From: Hymenobacter coccineus
Lineage (GTDB): Bacteria > Bacteroidota > Bacteroidia > Cytophagales > Hymenobacteraceae
Assembly: GCF_001816125.1 (NCBI RefSeq)
Contig: NZ_MDZA01000397.1
Location: forward strand, 16,987 to 80,986
Reading direction: 5' to 3'
Length of the DNA: 64,000 nucleotides
The notes under the pieces were generated by a model. The model saw only the letters and a list, made by a program, of their open reading frames with translations. It was not told where the DNA came from and made no database searches. Positions 9,381 through 18,398 of this stretch are shown piece after piece. The stretch's first letter is position 1, and every line of letters starts with the position of its first letter. The position numbers and the translations under genes are program-made.

Positions 9381-10116
9381 CCGGGGAGCTGGGCTGGGCG
9401 GGGGAAAACGGCCCCGCGGCTCCCGCACCAGCGGCAGCCGCGTCGGCGCGGGCCGCAAGGTCGGGATTTTTGGGCGCTTGCGCGTCCTCTACAGCCGATT
9501 CCACCGCTTTGTGACCCACTAGCGCCGCAATGCTTACTGCTGCGGCCTGCGAAATCAGGCCCCGGGCCACATCCGACTGCCACGCGGCTTTCGCCAACGA
9601 GCCCAGCGTGCTGGCAGCTTCTGATTTAAACCAAGATTCTTTGGGCGCCGGCTTGGCATCGGTAGCTTTTTTAGCTCCAGGCTCCGACCGAAGGGCCGGG
9701 GGACGGGAAGGCTGCGCGGCCGGCTGGGGCTCAAATGGATCGGGCTCGTGCGCGGCAGCGGGGCCCTTGGGGGCCGCATCGAAACCCATTGCTTCTTGGA
9801 ACACGGCTGCCGAAGCGGCCGCCGATTTGGGGGCGTTGGGGTCGCGGGGGCCCTTCTTGTCTTTTTTACCTTTGGGTGGCGCCGTGGGACCACTTTCGTT
9901 AGCGTAGCGACGGGGCTTGGATTTGCTGCTGAACAGCTTAGTAATCAGCCATATGCTGCCAGTCAGCCCGGCGCCGGCAATCACTACCTTCCCCACTTGC
10001 ACGGTTTTTTCTTTTATCTGTTCGACGTCACCGCGCAAGGCACGCTCGTACTCAAGTTTTTTTTGCTCCAAGAACTCTTTTTCGCTGTCGAAAAGCGGGT
10101 TGTGCAGGTCACTCAT
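9355..10116 (-). CDS. Hypothetical single-pass membrane protein with Pro/Ala/Lys-rich tail
   Basis: I do not recognise a named family. The 253-residue protein begins with a charged helix (EKEFLEQKKLEYERALRGD) likely to form a coiled coil. One membrane segment follows near 44-62 (VVIAGAGLTGSIWLITKLF). The rest is a long low-complexity region of Lys, Pro and Ala, then another hydrophobic stretch near 200-215. It sits 30 bases after the phage-holin-family gene on the same strand and overlaps the GGGP synthase start. The three probably form one operon. The organisation resembles YqjD/YqjE-type envelope pairs, but that is inference. Confidence 0.65.
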   Translation of the reverse strand: MSDLHNPLFDSEKEFLEQKKLEYERALRGDVEQIKEKTVQVGKVVIAGAGLTGSIWLITKLFSSKSKPRRYANESGPTAPPKGKKDKKGPRDPNAPKSAAASAAVFQEAMGFDAAPKGPAAAHEPDPFEPQPAAQPSRPPALRSEPGAKKATDAKPAPKESWFKSEAASTLGSLAKAAWQSDVARGLISQAAAVSIAALVGHKAVESAVEDAQAPKNPDLAARADAAAAGAGAAGPFSPAQPSSPDAPRQHPA

Positions 10117-10146
10117 GGCGAAAGGATAGGAAAGAGGCAGAGGGTA

Positions 10147-10515
10147 TTAGTGCTTGTTCGATTTGTAAATAGTGTCCTTCAGCGTTTTGTCAGCTAAGCC
10201 TTGAAACGCTTTTTTATCAATGCCCACTAGTACCAGCACCAATAGTAGCAGGTAGAAGCCAGCTACGGCCGCGAAGCCCAGCGAATGGCTGTCGAACACG
10301 TCGTTCAGGGCCAGCGCGGCGTACAGGTTGAGAAATAAGAAGAACATCAACCCGAAGAAGGCCAAGAATATGCCGTGCGCCACGCTGACGAACAGGCCAT
10401 TGGTGCGCTGCTGCAACTCCAGCCGGATCAGGTCGATGCGGGTATCGACGTAACCGGTGAGGTTGCTGATGAGGGTTTCGGGGCGCGGGGCGGAAGAATG
10501 GTCGTCGTGGGCCAT
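10147..10515 (-). CDS. Phage holin family (YqjE/Holin-X type) membrane protein
   Basis: The 122-residue protein has an N-terminal amphipathic region (LISNLTGYVDTRIDLIRLELQQR) and two membrane segments near 42-68 and 76-100. That is the layout of the YqjE / putative holin-X family, which in most bacteria is a chromosomal inner-membrane protein unrelated to lysis. No phage genes are nearby. The start at 10515 (MAHDDHSS) is preferred; an in-frame upstream start would add 20 Cys-rich residues. Confidence 0.75.
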   Translation of the reverse strand: MAHDDHSSAPRPETLISNLTGYVDTRIDLIRLELQQRTNGLFVSVAHGIFLAFFGLMFFLFLNLYAALALNDVFDSHSLGFAAVAGFYLLLLVLVLVGIDKKAFQGLADKTLKDTIYKSNKH

Positions 10516-10697
10516 AGGTGCGGGGGAGAAACAGAGAATAGCAGATAGGCAGTGCCTACAGGTGGCACTGGCCACTTCTACGCAAAAATGCCAGCCAGGG
10601 CTGACTTTTGCTCCGGACGAGTACGCAACCCCGCCGGTTACTTTGCTGTTGCGTGGGCTATGGGGGCCCTGGGCCCCGTTCCGCTTCTAGTTTTCTC

Positions 10698-11840
10698 GTG
10701 AGCCAAACCCATTACCAAGTGCTGGGCGTTGCCCCAACCGCCTCGGCCGCCGATGTGAAGCGCGCCTACCGGCAGTTGGTGGTGCGCTACCACCCCGACA
10801 AGCACGGCGGCGACGTGCGCTACGAGGAGCAGTTCAAGGCCGTGGCCGCGGCTTACCGCGTGCTGGGCGACGCCGGCCGGCGCGCCACCTACGATTTTCA
10901 GCTGGCCCAGGCCCTCCGCCGCGCCGACGATGAGCGCCGCCAGCAGCAATACCGGCCCGCCGGCCAGCACGTGTACGGCGTGCCCATGCCGCCGCCCGCG
11001 CCGCTGCGTACGCGCCCACCCGCCAGCAGCCGCGAGCGTCACTACCAAAGCATTCCGCGGCAGCGCGTGCGCTTCGTGCGGCGCGACTGGCTGCTCACGC
11101 TGGCCTTTTTTGCCGCGACGGCGCTGTTTAGCCTGGCGGTGAAGGCCACAATGGACCGCGTGACGGCCAATGCTCACTACCGCCGAGGCCTGGCCGCCTA
11201 CGGACGCAGCGACTTCAGCGCGGCCTATTTGGCGTTTGGCCAAACGCTCGACTTCCGCACCGACGCCGCGGGGGCCCTGCGCCGCCGCGGCGAGTTGCGC
11301 TTACTAGTAATCCACGACCCCGAGGGGGCCCGCACCGACCTGCAAGCCGCGCTGCAACAGGAAAACCCGCCCGCCGTGCGTTCCCAGCTCTACTATTACC
11401 TCGGCCGCTGCGAAACGGCGCTGGGCCACCCCCCGCAGGCCGATGCGCAATATTCGCAGGCCCTGGCCATCGACTCGGTCTTCAGCGCCGCTTGGCTAGC
11501 CCGGGGCCAGGGCCGCCTGCTTGACCTGCGCCGTCCCGCCGCCGCCCTGGCCGATTTCAACCAGAGCTTGGCTCAAGCACAGGCCGCTGGACAGCCGGGG
11601 CCCTGGCGGGCGGCGCAACTGCGCGGCTTGGCCCTGGCCACGCTCGGCCGCTACCCCGAAGCGCGCGCTGCCTACGAGGCTGCCCTGCTGGCCCACCCGC
11701 GCGATGGCCAAACCCATTTCTTACTCGGCCGCCTGGCCCAGCACCTGGGCGACGCCCCGGCGGCGTGCGAGTTCTTCCGGCGGTCGCTGGAACTGGGCTA
11801 CGCTTTTGCCGCCGCGGCTTATGAGCAAAGCTGCCCTTGA
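10698..11840 (+). CDS. Membrane-anchored J-domain and TPR protein
   Basis: The protein has 380 residues. The J domain (residues 4-70) has the HPD motif at 32-34 that stimulates the Hsp70 DnaK. A Pro-rich linker leads to one membrane helix (131-149), then at least five TPR-like helical repeats to the C-terminus. It probably recruits DnaK to a membrane-bound client or complex held by the TPRs. The start is GTG 10698 (VSQTHYQVLG), which places the J domain at the N-terminus; the in-frame upstream start at 10608 adds 30 non-family residues. The topology is predicted from sequence only. Confidence 0.85.
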   Translation: MSQTHYQVLGVAPTASAADVKRAYRQLVVRYHPDKHGGDVRYEEQFKAVAAAYRVLGDAGRRATYDFQLAQALRRADDERRQQQYRPAGQHVYGVPMPPPAPLRTRPPASSRERHYQSIPRQRVRFVRRDWLLTLAFFAATALFSLAVKATMDRVTANAHYRRGLAAYGRSDFSAAYLAFGQTLDFRTDAAGALRRRGELRLLVIHDPEGARTDLQAALQQENPPAVRSQLYYYLGRCETALGHPPQADAQYSQALAIDSVFSAAWLARGQGRLLDLRRPAAALADFNQSLAQAQAAGQPGPWRAAQLRGLALATLGRYPEARAAYEAALLAHPRDGQTHFLLGRLAQHLGDAPAACEFFRRSLELGYAFAAAAYEQSCP

Positions 11841-11962
11841 TTATTGGGCTGTTGGCTTTTGGATGATGGCCGGTGGCTTTCTCGTTGACAACGAGCTGTT
11901 TCGGCTTAATTAAGTACAGATCTGGTTCAGGCTAGGCACTTGGCTGGGCCCCAACGCACAAC

Positions 11963-12001
11963 AAAAAACCCCGCTGGCTTTGCGCCAGCGGGGTTTTATT
12001 T
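11963..12001. terminator. Bidirectional rho-independent terminator
   Basis: A 12-base perfect stem AACCCCGCTGGC / GCCAGCGGGGTT is flanked by A and T runs. It separates the converging J-domain and fasciclin genes. Confidence 0.9.
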
Positions 12002-12023
12002 TTTTCGAGCGGGTTAACGCAAG

Positions 12024-12593
12024 TTAGGGCATCAGCACGCTGTCCACTACGTGAATTACGCCGTTGCTCTGCATCACGTCGGCGATGGTCACGGTCGAAA
12101 TACCGCCTTTCTCGTCCTTCAGCTCGATGTTTTTGCCTTTCATCATAGCCGTCAGGGTACCGCCGCTCACGGTTTTGAGGGTCGCCGTGCCTTTGCCGGC
12201 TTTGATGGCCTTCTTGAGGTCAGCGGCCGTCATACGGCCAGCTACTACGTGGTAGGTCAGGATTTTGGTAAGGGTCTCCTTGTTCTCGGGCTTCACCAGG
12301 GTCTCTACCGTACCGGCGGGCAGCTTGTTGAAAGCCTCGTTGGTAGGAGCAAATACGGTGAACGGACCGGCGCTTTGCAAGGTCTCTACCAGGCCCGCAG
12401 CTTTCACAGCAGCTACCAGCGTGGTGTGGTCCTTCGAATTAACGGCGTTTTCAACAATATTTTTCGTGGGGTACATGGCTGCGCCGCCTACCATTACGGT
12501 GCCGGCGGTCATCTTGGACTGGGCCATAGCAGCGGTCGAAACACCAGCGCTCAAAAGCACAACAGTAGCCAGGGAAAGAATCGTCTTTTTCAT
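12024..12593 (-). CDS. Fasciclin-domain secreted protein
   Basis: The 189-residue protein has a signal peptide (MKKTILSLATVVLLSAG, cleaved after AMAQ) and one fasciclin (FAS1) domain. The two conserved FAS1 boxes are visible: GPFTVFAPTNEAF (H1) and NGVIHVVDSVLMP (H2), with the YH dipeptide in LTYHVVAG. FAS1 domains mediate adhesion or matrix interactions at the cell surface. Hymenobacter-type genomes usually carry several. It is monocistronic. Confidence 0.93.
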   Translation of the reverse strand: MKKTILSLATVVLLSAGVSTAAMAQSKMTAGTVMVGGAAMYPTKNIVENAVNSKDHTTLVAAVKAAGLVETLQSAGPFTVFAPTNEAFNKLPAGTVETLVKPENKETLTKILTYHVVAGRMTAADLKKAIKAGKGTATLKTVSGGTLTAMMKGKNIELKDEKGGISTVTIADVMQSNGVIHVVDSVLMP

Positions 12594-12739
12594 TGGGTTA
12601 ACAGATAGAATGGGGGGTTTGAAATTGATACCCCACCTACGCCGGGTGCAGGCCCAGCGGATTTCGGCACGGTATTTTTTTTCGTTGCCGGAGTGGCTAC
12701 CCTCTCTATTTGCCTGACTAAGGGGGCCCCAAGAGGCAT

Positions 12740-12776
12740 AAAAAAAGCCCGCAGCAGAACGCTACGGGCTTTTTGG
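12740..12776 (-). terminator. Rho-independent terminator of the tRNA-Phe gene
   Basis: The stem AAAAGCCCG / CGGGCTTTT has T-rich sequence on its 3' side on the minus strand, immediately downstream of the tRNA. Confidence 0.8.
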
Positions 12777-12779
12777 AAG

Positions 12780-12852
<73 letters not shown>

Positions 12853-12854
12853 GT

Positions 12855-12887
12855 GTCCCGAAGCCAAACTTTCTTTGGCTTCGGGAC
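12855..12887 (-). other. Perfect hairpin in the 5' leader of tRNA-Phe
   Basis: A perfect 14-base inverted repeat (GTCCCGAAGCCAAA / TTTGGCTTCGGGAC) with a five-base loop ends two bases before the tRNA 5' end. With the promoter next to it, the hairpin would be the start of the precursor transcript. It lacks a T run and so is not a terminator. It may guide RNase P processing or protect the 5' end; that is inference. Confidence 0.7.
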
Positions 12888-12889
12888 CG

Positions 12890-12920
12890 CAAAGGTAAGC
12901 AGGCAAAACCAGGGCGCAAG
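12890..12920 (-). promoter_or_regulatory. Bacteroidota promoter for tRNA-Phe
   Basis: On the minus strand, CTTG (12917-12920) is followed by 19 bases and then TACCTTTG (12890-12897). This fits the Bacteroidota consensus TTG-N19-TAnnTTTG and is the best complete promoter in the window. Confidence 0.65.
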
Positions 12921-13025
12921 AATTTCAGTAAAAAAAATGCGTCGGGGCCCTTGCCGAACACATTTTGTTCGGCATGCCTACTAAATTGCGTTCCCAAACG
13001 GTCCCGATTGGCTATATTTACTGCT

Positions 13026-14429
13026 ATGTTGCAATCCATTCTCTTTGCGCTGCTACTGGTGGCCGCGTTCGGCCTATTTGCCTGGCAGGTCCGGAAAATC
13101 CGGGCCAATGTCCTCGTTGGGCGCGATCGGGACGCGGGCGGCCATCCCGCCGAGCGCCTGCGCAAAACTATTCTCGTGGCCTTTGGGCAGCAGAAAATGT
13201 TCAAGCGCCTCACCCCAGCGCTACTCCACTTGGTGGTGTACGTGGGCTTTCTGGTCATCAACATCGAGGTGATTGAAATCGTCATCGATGGGCTATTCGG
13301 TAATCTTTTTGGGTTTCACCGCTCGCTCCAATTCCTGGGGCCCGTGTACGATGGGCTAATGGCGACCAACGAGGTGCTGGCCGCGCTAGTAATTGTGGCG
13401 GTGGCAGCCTTCTGGTGGCGCCGTAACAGCAAGCCGCCGCTCAAGCGCTTCACGGGCCCCGAGCTGCGGCTGTGGCCCAAGCTCGACGCTAACATCATCC
13501 TCTACGTTGAAGTAGTGCTGATGGTGGCCCTGTTTTTTATGAACACGGCCGACCTGAAACTGCACCAGATGCGTGGTGAAGACCTGCCCGGCACCTTCCC
13601 AATCAGCAACCTGCTGGTAGGGCTGCTGCCCACTGGCCAGGGCACGCTGCACGTGCTGGAGCGCATCGGGTGGTGGGCGCACATCACCGGCATTTTGCTG
13701 TTTTTGAACTACTTGCCCAGTTCAAAGCATTTCCATATTATCCTGGCGTTCCCCAACGTGTGGTACTCGCGCCTGGTGCCGCAGGGGCAGTTTTCCAACG
13801 TGGAGAGCATTACCCACGAGGTGAAGGCCATGATGGACCCGAGCTACGAGGTGCCCGCCGCGCCGGTGGGCCCCGACGGCTCGGCGTTGGCCCCTACGTC
13901 CTTCGGCGCGAAGGATGTGGACGACTTGCCCTGGACCAACCTGCTGAGCGCTTACTCCTGCACCGAGTGCGGCCGCTGCACCTCGGTGTGCCCGGCCAAC
14001 CTGACGGGCAAGCTGCTCTCGCCCCGCAAAATCATCATGGACACCCGGGACCGGATGGAGGAGAAATATAATTCGCCGCTCATTTTCCGGCCCAACGTGT
14101 ACGGCGCCGAGGCCAAGCACGAGCCCATTACCGACCTGGCCAACGCCACGCTGCTGCGCGGCAAGGTGACGCCCGAGGAGCTGTGGGCCTGCACCACCTG
14201 CAACGCCTGCGTGGAAAGCTGCCCCGTGAACATCAACCCGCTCGAAAGCATCATCGAAATGCGCCGCTTTTTGGTGCTCGAAGAATCGGCGGCTCCGAAC
14301 TCGCTCAACGTCATGTTCTCTAATATTGAAAACAACGGGGCCCCGTGGGCCTTCTCCCCTTCCGACCGCTTCAACTGGGCCGACGATTTATACGTAAAAG
14401 GCTCCACTCCAGTAGCCGCCGCGGTGTAG
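13026..14429 (+). CDS. Membrane-bound (4Fe-4S) electron-transfer protein, EtfD/HdrD-like N-terminal half
   Basis: The protein has 467 residues. The N-terminal half has several membrane helices with the look of a NarI/DsrM-type cytochrome domain. Two ferredoxin motifs follow: CTECGRCTSVCP near residue 312 and CTTCNACVESCP near 389. It is paired with a CCG-domain protein (14762-15661). Together they correspond to the fused EtfD (HdrD-like) proteins that accept electrons from ETF and reduce menaquinone during beta-oxidation. The start is ATG 13026. The frame stays open far upstream, through the tRNA, but that part is not coding. The partnership with ETF is inference; etfAB are not in the window. 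Confidence 0.85.
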   Translation: MLQSILFALLLVAAFGLFAWQVRKIRANVLVGRDRDAGGHPAERLRKTILVAFGQQKMFKRLTPALLHLVVYVGFLVINIEVIEIVIDGLFGNLFGFHRSLQFLGPVYDGLMATNEVLAALVIVAVAAFWWRRNSKPPLKRFTGPELRLWPKLDANIILYVEVVLMVALFFMNTADLKLHQMRGEDLPGTFPISNLLVGLLPTGQGTLHVLERIGWWAHITGILLFLNYLPSSKHFHIILAFPNVWYSRLVPQGQFSNVESITHEVKAMMDPSYEVPAAPVGPDGSALAPTSFGAKDVDDLPWTNLLSAYSCTECGRCTSVCPANLTGKLLSPRKIIMDTRDRMEEKYNSPLIFRPNVYGAEAKHEPITDLANATLLRGKVTPEELWACTTCNACVESCPVNINPLESIIEMRRFLVLEESAAPNSLNVMFSNIENNGAPWAFSPSDRFNWADDLYVKGSTPVAAAV

Positions 14430-14488
14430 CCGCCTGCGCGCGGCCCGATTGGTATTCTAAAAATCCCACCCTTTTTCCGTTTCGCGCC

Positions 14489-14713
14489 ATGCAAAAGCCC
14501 ACCGATTCCTCGCAATCCGCTGCTTCGACCGACTCGTCCGCGGGATTTACCACGACCACCGCCACGCGCCTCAGCCCACCGGTGGCCACCTTTCGGCAAT
14601 ATCTCGAAGGGCCTGCAGAAGCCTTTGAAGTAGCCCGCCGCCAAGCTAAGGCCGCCCGCGCCCTGCCCGGCGGGGCCCCCGACGCCGACGTGCGGCGCTT
14701 GTACGCCCGCTAA
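14489..14713 (+). CDS. Small hypothetical protein between the Fe-S genes
   Basis: This 74-residue reading frame begins with a Ser/Thr-rich, probably disordered stretch and ends in a short helix (EGPAEAFEVARRQAKAARA). No family is recognised. It lies 59 bases after the membrane Fe-S gene and 48 bases before the CCG-domain gene on the same strand, so it is probably co-transcribed. Confidence 0.55.
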   Translation: MQKPTDSSQSAASTDSSAGFTTTTATRLSPPVATFRQYLEGPAEAFEVARRQAKAARALPGGAPDADVRRLYAR

Positions 14714-14761
14714 TCCTCTCCCACCCCGGGCCTCCCTGGTCCGTCTGCCTTTTCTGCCCGT

Positions 14762-15661
14762 ATGCTGCCCGAAACTGCCCCGGCCCCGCGCCAGATTACC
14801 GTTCCCGTCATGGCCGATTTGGCGGCCCGCAACGAGTCGCCCGAAATCCTGTTCTGGGTAGGCTGCGCCGGCGCCTTCGATGACCGCTACAAGCGCGTGA
14901 CGCGCGCCTTTGTGCGCATACTGGACCATGTGGGCACCAAGTACGCGGTGTTGGGCCTGGAAGAATCGTGCACCGGCGACCCCGCCAAGCGGGCCGGCAA
15001 CGAGTTTCTGTTCCAGATGCAAGCCATGCAGAACATCACGACGATGAACGGCTATGGGATTAAAAAAATCGTGACGGCCTGCCCGCACTGCTTCAACACA
15101 ATTAAGAATGAATACCCGGCGCTGGGCGGTGATTACGAGGTGATTCACCACAGCACGTACTTGCAGCAGCTCATCAACGAGGGTAAAGTAGGCGTAACCG
15201 GGGGCGAAAGCTTCAAGGGCCGCCGCATCACCTTCCACGACAGCTGCTACCTGGGCCGCGCCAACAACATTTACGAAGCCCCGCGCGACGTGCTGGCGGC
15301 CCTCGACGCCGACCTAGTGGAGATGAAGCGCAGCCGCGCCAACGGCTTGTGCTGCGGCGCTGGCGGGGCCCAAATGTGGAAGGAAGCCGAGCCGGGCAAG
15401 AAGGAAATCAACATCGAGCGCACCGAAGAGGCCCTGGCCACGCTGAGCGGCGCCGCCGCTGCGCTGGCCAACCTGGGCGGCGTAGAAACCGAAACCACCG
15501 CCCCGGGGCCCCACGATTTGCAGGGTAGCATCATTGCCGTGTCGTGCCCGTTTTGCATGACAATGATGAGCGACGGCGTAAAGAACAAGGAGCAGGAAGG
15601 CAAAGTGCAGGTGTTCGACCTGGCCGAGCTGGTGGCTTCTGCCGAGGGCATCAACGCCTAA
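14762..15661 (+). CDS. CCG-domain (cysteine-rich) Fe-S protein, HdrB/LutA-like
   Basis: The 299-residue protein has two cysteine-rich CCG domains. The first carries VGCAGAFDDRY, an isolated Cys in EESCTGDP, and the CPHCFNTIKNEYP block. The second carries HDSCYLGR, then LCCGAGGAQMW and SCPFCMTMM. In HdrB and EtfD such domains bind a noncubane or 4Fe-4S cluster. It is the soluble partner of the membrane Fe-S protein upstream and probably sits at the cytoplasmic face of the membrane. Its stop codon touches the left arm of a palindromic repeat. Confidence 0.88.
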   Translation: MLPETAPAPRQITVPVMADLAARNESPEILFWVGCAGAFDDRYKRVTRAFVRILDHVGTKYAVLGLEESCTGDPAKRAGNEFLFQMQAMQNITTMNGYGIKKIVTACPHCFNTIKNEYPALGGDYEVIHHSTYLQQLINEGKVGVTGGESFKGRRITFHDSCYLGRANNIYEAPRDVLAALDADLVEMKRSRANGLCCGAGGAQMWKEAEPGKKEINIERTEEALATLSGAAAALANLGGVETETTAPGPHDLQGSIIAVSCPFCMTMMSDGVKNKEQEGKVQVFDLAELVASAEGINA

Positions 15662-15821
15662 AATCGCAGATTTTGCAGATTTGATGGATTTCACGGATTT
15701 TTTTGGGTGATTTTTGTTTTCTCCTTCGCCGGGCGGCACTGTTTGAGAGAACAAAGCTGTTGCGCTAAGGCAAGCCAAAAGCCTGCGAAATCTTCCTGAA
15801 CATCTGCGAAATCTGCGATTT
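15661..15821. repeat. Long-loop inverted repeat element
   Basis: The left arm (15661-15680) and right arm (15802-15821) are 20-base inverted copies with one mismatch, built from the word ATCTGCGAAATCTGCG. The loop is about 120 bases. The left arm begins on the last base of the upstream stop codon and the right arm ends directly before the downstream ATG, so the element fills the whole intergenic gap. Confidence 0.8.
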
Positions 15822-16318
15822 ATGAATGTGCCTTTTGCTGACTTACCCGCCACCGCGCGGGTGTGGATCTACCAAGCCAACCGGCCCCTGACCGAGGTAG
15901 AACTGGCCGCTGTGGGGCCCCATTTGGCCCAGTTTGCCACGGCCTGGACCAGCCATGGCGCGGCCCTGTGTGCAGCGGCCGAGTTCCGGCACAGTCAGTT
16001 TCTGGTCATTGGGCTCGATGAAGCAGTGGCCGGGGCCAGCGGCTGCTCCATCGACGCTTCGGTGCGCTTCGTGCACGAGCTGGAAAATGCGCTGTCCATC
16101 AGCTTGCTAGACAAGGCATACCTGGCCTTTGGGGCCCCGGCGGCCTAGAGCTGTTGGAGCGCCGCGCCCTGAAGCCCGCCGTGGCCGCCGGCACCTTGGG
16201 TCCCGACACGCCCTATTTCGACAATACCGTGGCCACCAAAGCCGAAATGGCGGCCCGGTGGCCCGCGCCGGCCGGCCGCACGTGGCTGGCACGCTACTTT
16301 GCACCGGCCGCGGCCTAG
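15822..16318 (+). pseudogene. Conserved Cytophagales protein often named ABC transporter ATPase, frameshifted
   Basis: The first frame (15822-16148) gives an alpha/beta domain (VWIYQANRPLTEVELA, then HSQFLVIGLDEAVAGASGC). It ends prematurely at a TAG just after GGGGCCCC at 16131-16138. In the next frame the sequence continues as LELLERRALKPAVAAG, then PDTPYFDNTVATK and ends TWLARYFAPAAA, which restores the family's length of about 165 residues. One missing G in the G run explains the break. Despite its common database name, no Walker motif is present, so the ATPase label is not supported and the function is unknown. Confidence 0.7.
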
Positions 16319-16425
16319 CTGGCCAGGGCCCCGCGGGGGCCCAAACCCTGCGGAAACGTAGTATCATTGCTAACCCAAAACGGTGCCCGAACGGGTCGCC
16401 TAGGGTCGCTTCCCCTTCCTTGCCC

Positions 16426-18339
16426 ATGAGAAATACCTTATTCGTTTGCGCGGCGGCTGGCTCGGCGGCGCTGCTGAGCGGCTGCGCAACGTCCGGCAAA
16501 GCCGACAAACGCTTCGCGCGCGGCGAGTACGAGGCCGCCATTGGCCTCTACAAAGCCGAGGTAGCCAAAGGCAAAGCGGCCCCCATGGCCAACTACCGCA
16601 TCGCCCAAGCCTACCGCCTGTCCAACCGCGTCGAGCAATCCGAGCCGTTTTACAAAGCGGCGCTCGACGGCAAAGTGCGGGCCCCTGACGCGGGTTTCTA
16701 CTACGCCGAGGCGCTGCGGGCCAACGGTAAGTTTGACGAGGCCGCGGCCCAGTTTAGCGCTTATGCCACCAGCGGCACCAACCGCACCCTGGCCGCCCGT
16801 GCCGAAACCGACGCCAAGAACGCCTTGACCAGCAAGGAGCTGGTGGGCCAGGCCAGCGGCTACGCCGTGCGCCCGCTCGATTCGCTAAACACGGCCGCCT
16901 CGGATTTTGGGGCTACCATAAAGCCTGACACCAAAGAATTCGTGTTTGCCTCGGGGCGCACCGGCAAGAAATATCCCGGCAACGGCGAGAATTTCACCGA
17001 CCTCTACGCCGTCACCTTCACCGATGCCACGGCCATGACTGGCGGCACGGTGGCTCCATTGGCGGGGCCCTTTAACTCGCCCGGACGCCTGGAAGCCAGC
17101 GCCACCTACACGCCCGACGGCAAAACAGTGGTGTTTGCCCGCTCGAACGACGGCAGCAAGAAAGGCTACCTGAGCGTCGATTTGTGGATTTCATACTTCA
17201 AAACCGGGGCGTGGACGGAACCCGTTCTGGCTAACATCAACGACCGGACGGCGGATGACTTTTCGCCGGTGTTTGCGCCCGACGGCGTGACGCTGTACTT
17301 CGCCTCGGGCCGCCGCAGCGGGCTGGGCGGCAACGACTTGTTTAAGGCCACGCTGGGGCCCAACGGGCGCTTTTCGGCAGCTGAAAACCTGGGCGACGCC
17401 ATCAACACGGCCGGCAACGACAACTTTCCCGGCGTGGCGCCCGACGGCACCCTGTACTTCTCGTCGGATGGACGGCCGGGCTACGGTAAGCTCGACATTT
17501 TTATGGTGCAAGCCGGCAAGCCCGTCAACCTGGGCCCCGACGTGAACAGCTCCGCCGACGACTTTGCGCCGCTGCCGATGAACGCCGAAACGGGCGTGTT
17601 CAGCTCGAACCGCGCCGGTGGCAAGGGTTCGGATGACCTGTACGCCTACAAAAAGAAGTCGCTGAAAACGGTCAACTTCTTCGTGGACGGCACCATTTTG
17701 GAGCGCGACGCCAAGCGCAACACCACGGCCCCCGTACCCGGCGAAACGGTGACAATTACCGACAGCAAGGGCCGCAAAACCGATGTGGTGGCGGGCCCCG
17801 ACGGCAAGTTTACCGCCCCGCTCGACTCCGTAACCAGCTACGCCTTCCTTAGCGACCGGGCCGGCTACTTCACGGCGCGCGCTTCGCTGAGCACCGTGGG
17901 CCGCAAGCCGGCGCAGGCGCAACTCACGCAGCCCCAGACCGATATCCGGCTGCCGGTGACCCTCACGCTGAATAAAATCGTCGTGAACCGGGCCATTGAG
18001 GTGAAGGATATTTTCTACGATTACGACAAGTTCAACATCCGGCCCGATGCCGCTATCCGCCTCGATACGCTGGTGCAGACGCTGGCCGACAACCCAAAAA
18101 TCAACATCGAGCTGAGTTCGCACACCGACCAGCGCGGCAAGGACGCCTACAACCTCAAGCTCTCGCAGCGGCGGGCCGAGGCAGCCGTGGATTACATCGT
18201 GAGCAAGGGCATTGACCGGGCCCGCATCACGGCCCGCGGCTACGGCGAAACCCGCCCGATCATTATCAAGCCTACCTCGGAGGCTGAGTACCAGCGTAAC
18301 CGCCGCACCGAGTTCAAGGTGACGCGAATTGACAAGTAA
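16426..18339 (+). CDS. PorE-like OmpA-family lipoprotein with TPR, PD40 propeller and CRD
   Basis: The 637-residue protein has a lipoprotein signal (SAALLSGC, lipid Cys near 20). In order follow TPR-like repeats (30-140), a PD40/WD40-type beta-propeller (about 150-410; YFASGRRSGLGGNDLF, YFSSDGRPGYGKLDIF), a carboxypeptidase-regulatory-like domain (about 425-500), and a C-terminal OmpA peptidoglycan-binding domain (SSHTDQRGKDAYNLKLSQRRAEA). This order is that of PorE, a periplasmic/outer-membrane part of the type IX secretion system that anchors the machine to peptidoglycan. Bacteroidota carry several paralogues, so a T9SS role is plausible but not proven. ATG 16426 gives the signal peptide. 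Confidence 0.88.
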   Translation: MRNTLFVCAAAGSAALLSGCATSGKADKRFARGEYEAAIGLYKAEVAKGKAAPMANYRIAQAYRLSNRVEQSEPFYKAALDGKVRAPDAGFYYAEALRANGKFDEAAAQFSAYATSGTNRTLAARAETDAKNALTSKELVGQASGYAVRPLDSLNTAASDFGATIKPDTKEFVFASGRTGKKYPGNGENFTDLYAVTFTDATAMTGGTVAPLAGPFNSPGRLEASATYTPDGKTVVFARSNDGSKKGYLSVDLWISYFKTGAWTEPVLANINDRTADDFSPVFAPDGVTLYFASGRRSGLGGNDLFKATLGPNGRFSAAENLGDAINTAGNDNFPGVAPDGTLYFSSDGRPGYGKLDIFMVQAGKPVNLGPDVNSSADDFAPLPMNAETGVFSSNRAGGKGSDDLYAYKKKSLKTVNFFVDGTILERDAKRNTTAPVPGETVTITDSKGRKTDVVAGPDGKFTAPLDSVTSYAFLSDRAGYFTARASLSTVGRKPAQAQLTQPQTDIRLPVTLTLNKIVVNRAIEVKDIFYDYDKFNIRPDAAIRLDTLVQTLADNPKINIELSSHTDQRGKDAYNLKLSQRRAEAAVDYIVSKGIDRARITARGYGETRPIIIKPTSEAEYQRNRRTEFKVTRIDK

Positions 18340-18361
18340 ACCGCTCACCGCAAGCCGTTTT

Positions 18362-18398
18362 CGCAAAAGACCCAGCCCGACCGGCTGGGTCTTTTGCG
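18362..18398 (+). terminator. Strong rho-independent terminator
   Basis: The 16-base stem CGCAAAAGACCCAGCC / GGCTGGGTCTTTTGCG is perfect, with a five-base loop, 23 bases after the PorE-like gene. Confidence 0.9.

Noticed and set aside
10147..10515. Holin family label suggesting a prophage
   Set aside because: No integrase, terminase, capsid or lysis genes are near; the family is a common chromosomal membrane protein.
15822..16318. ABC transporter ATPase annotation
   Set aside because: No Walker A, signature or Walker B motif exists in either half, so the customary name is not supported by the sequence.
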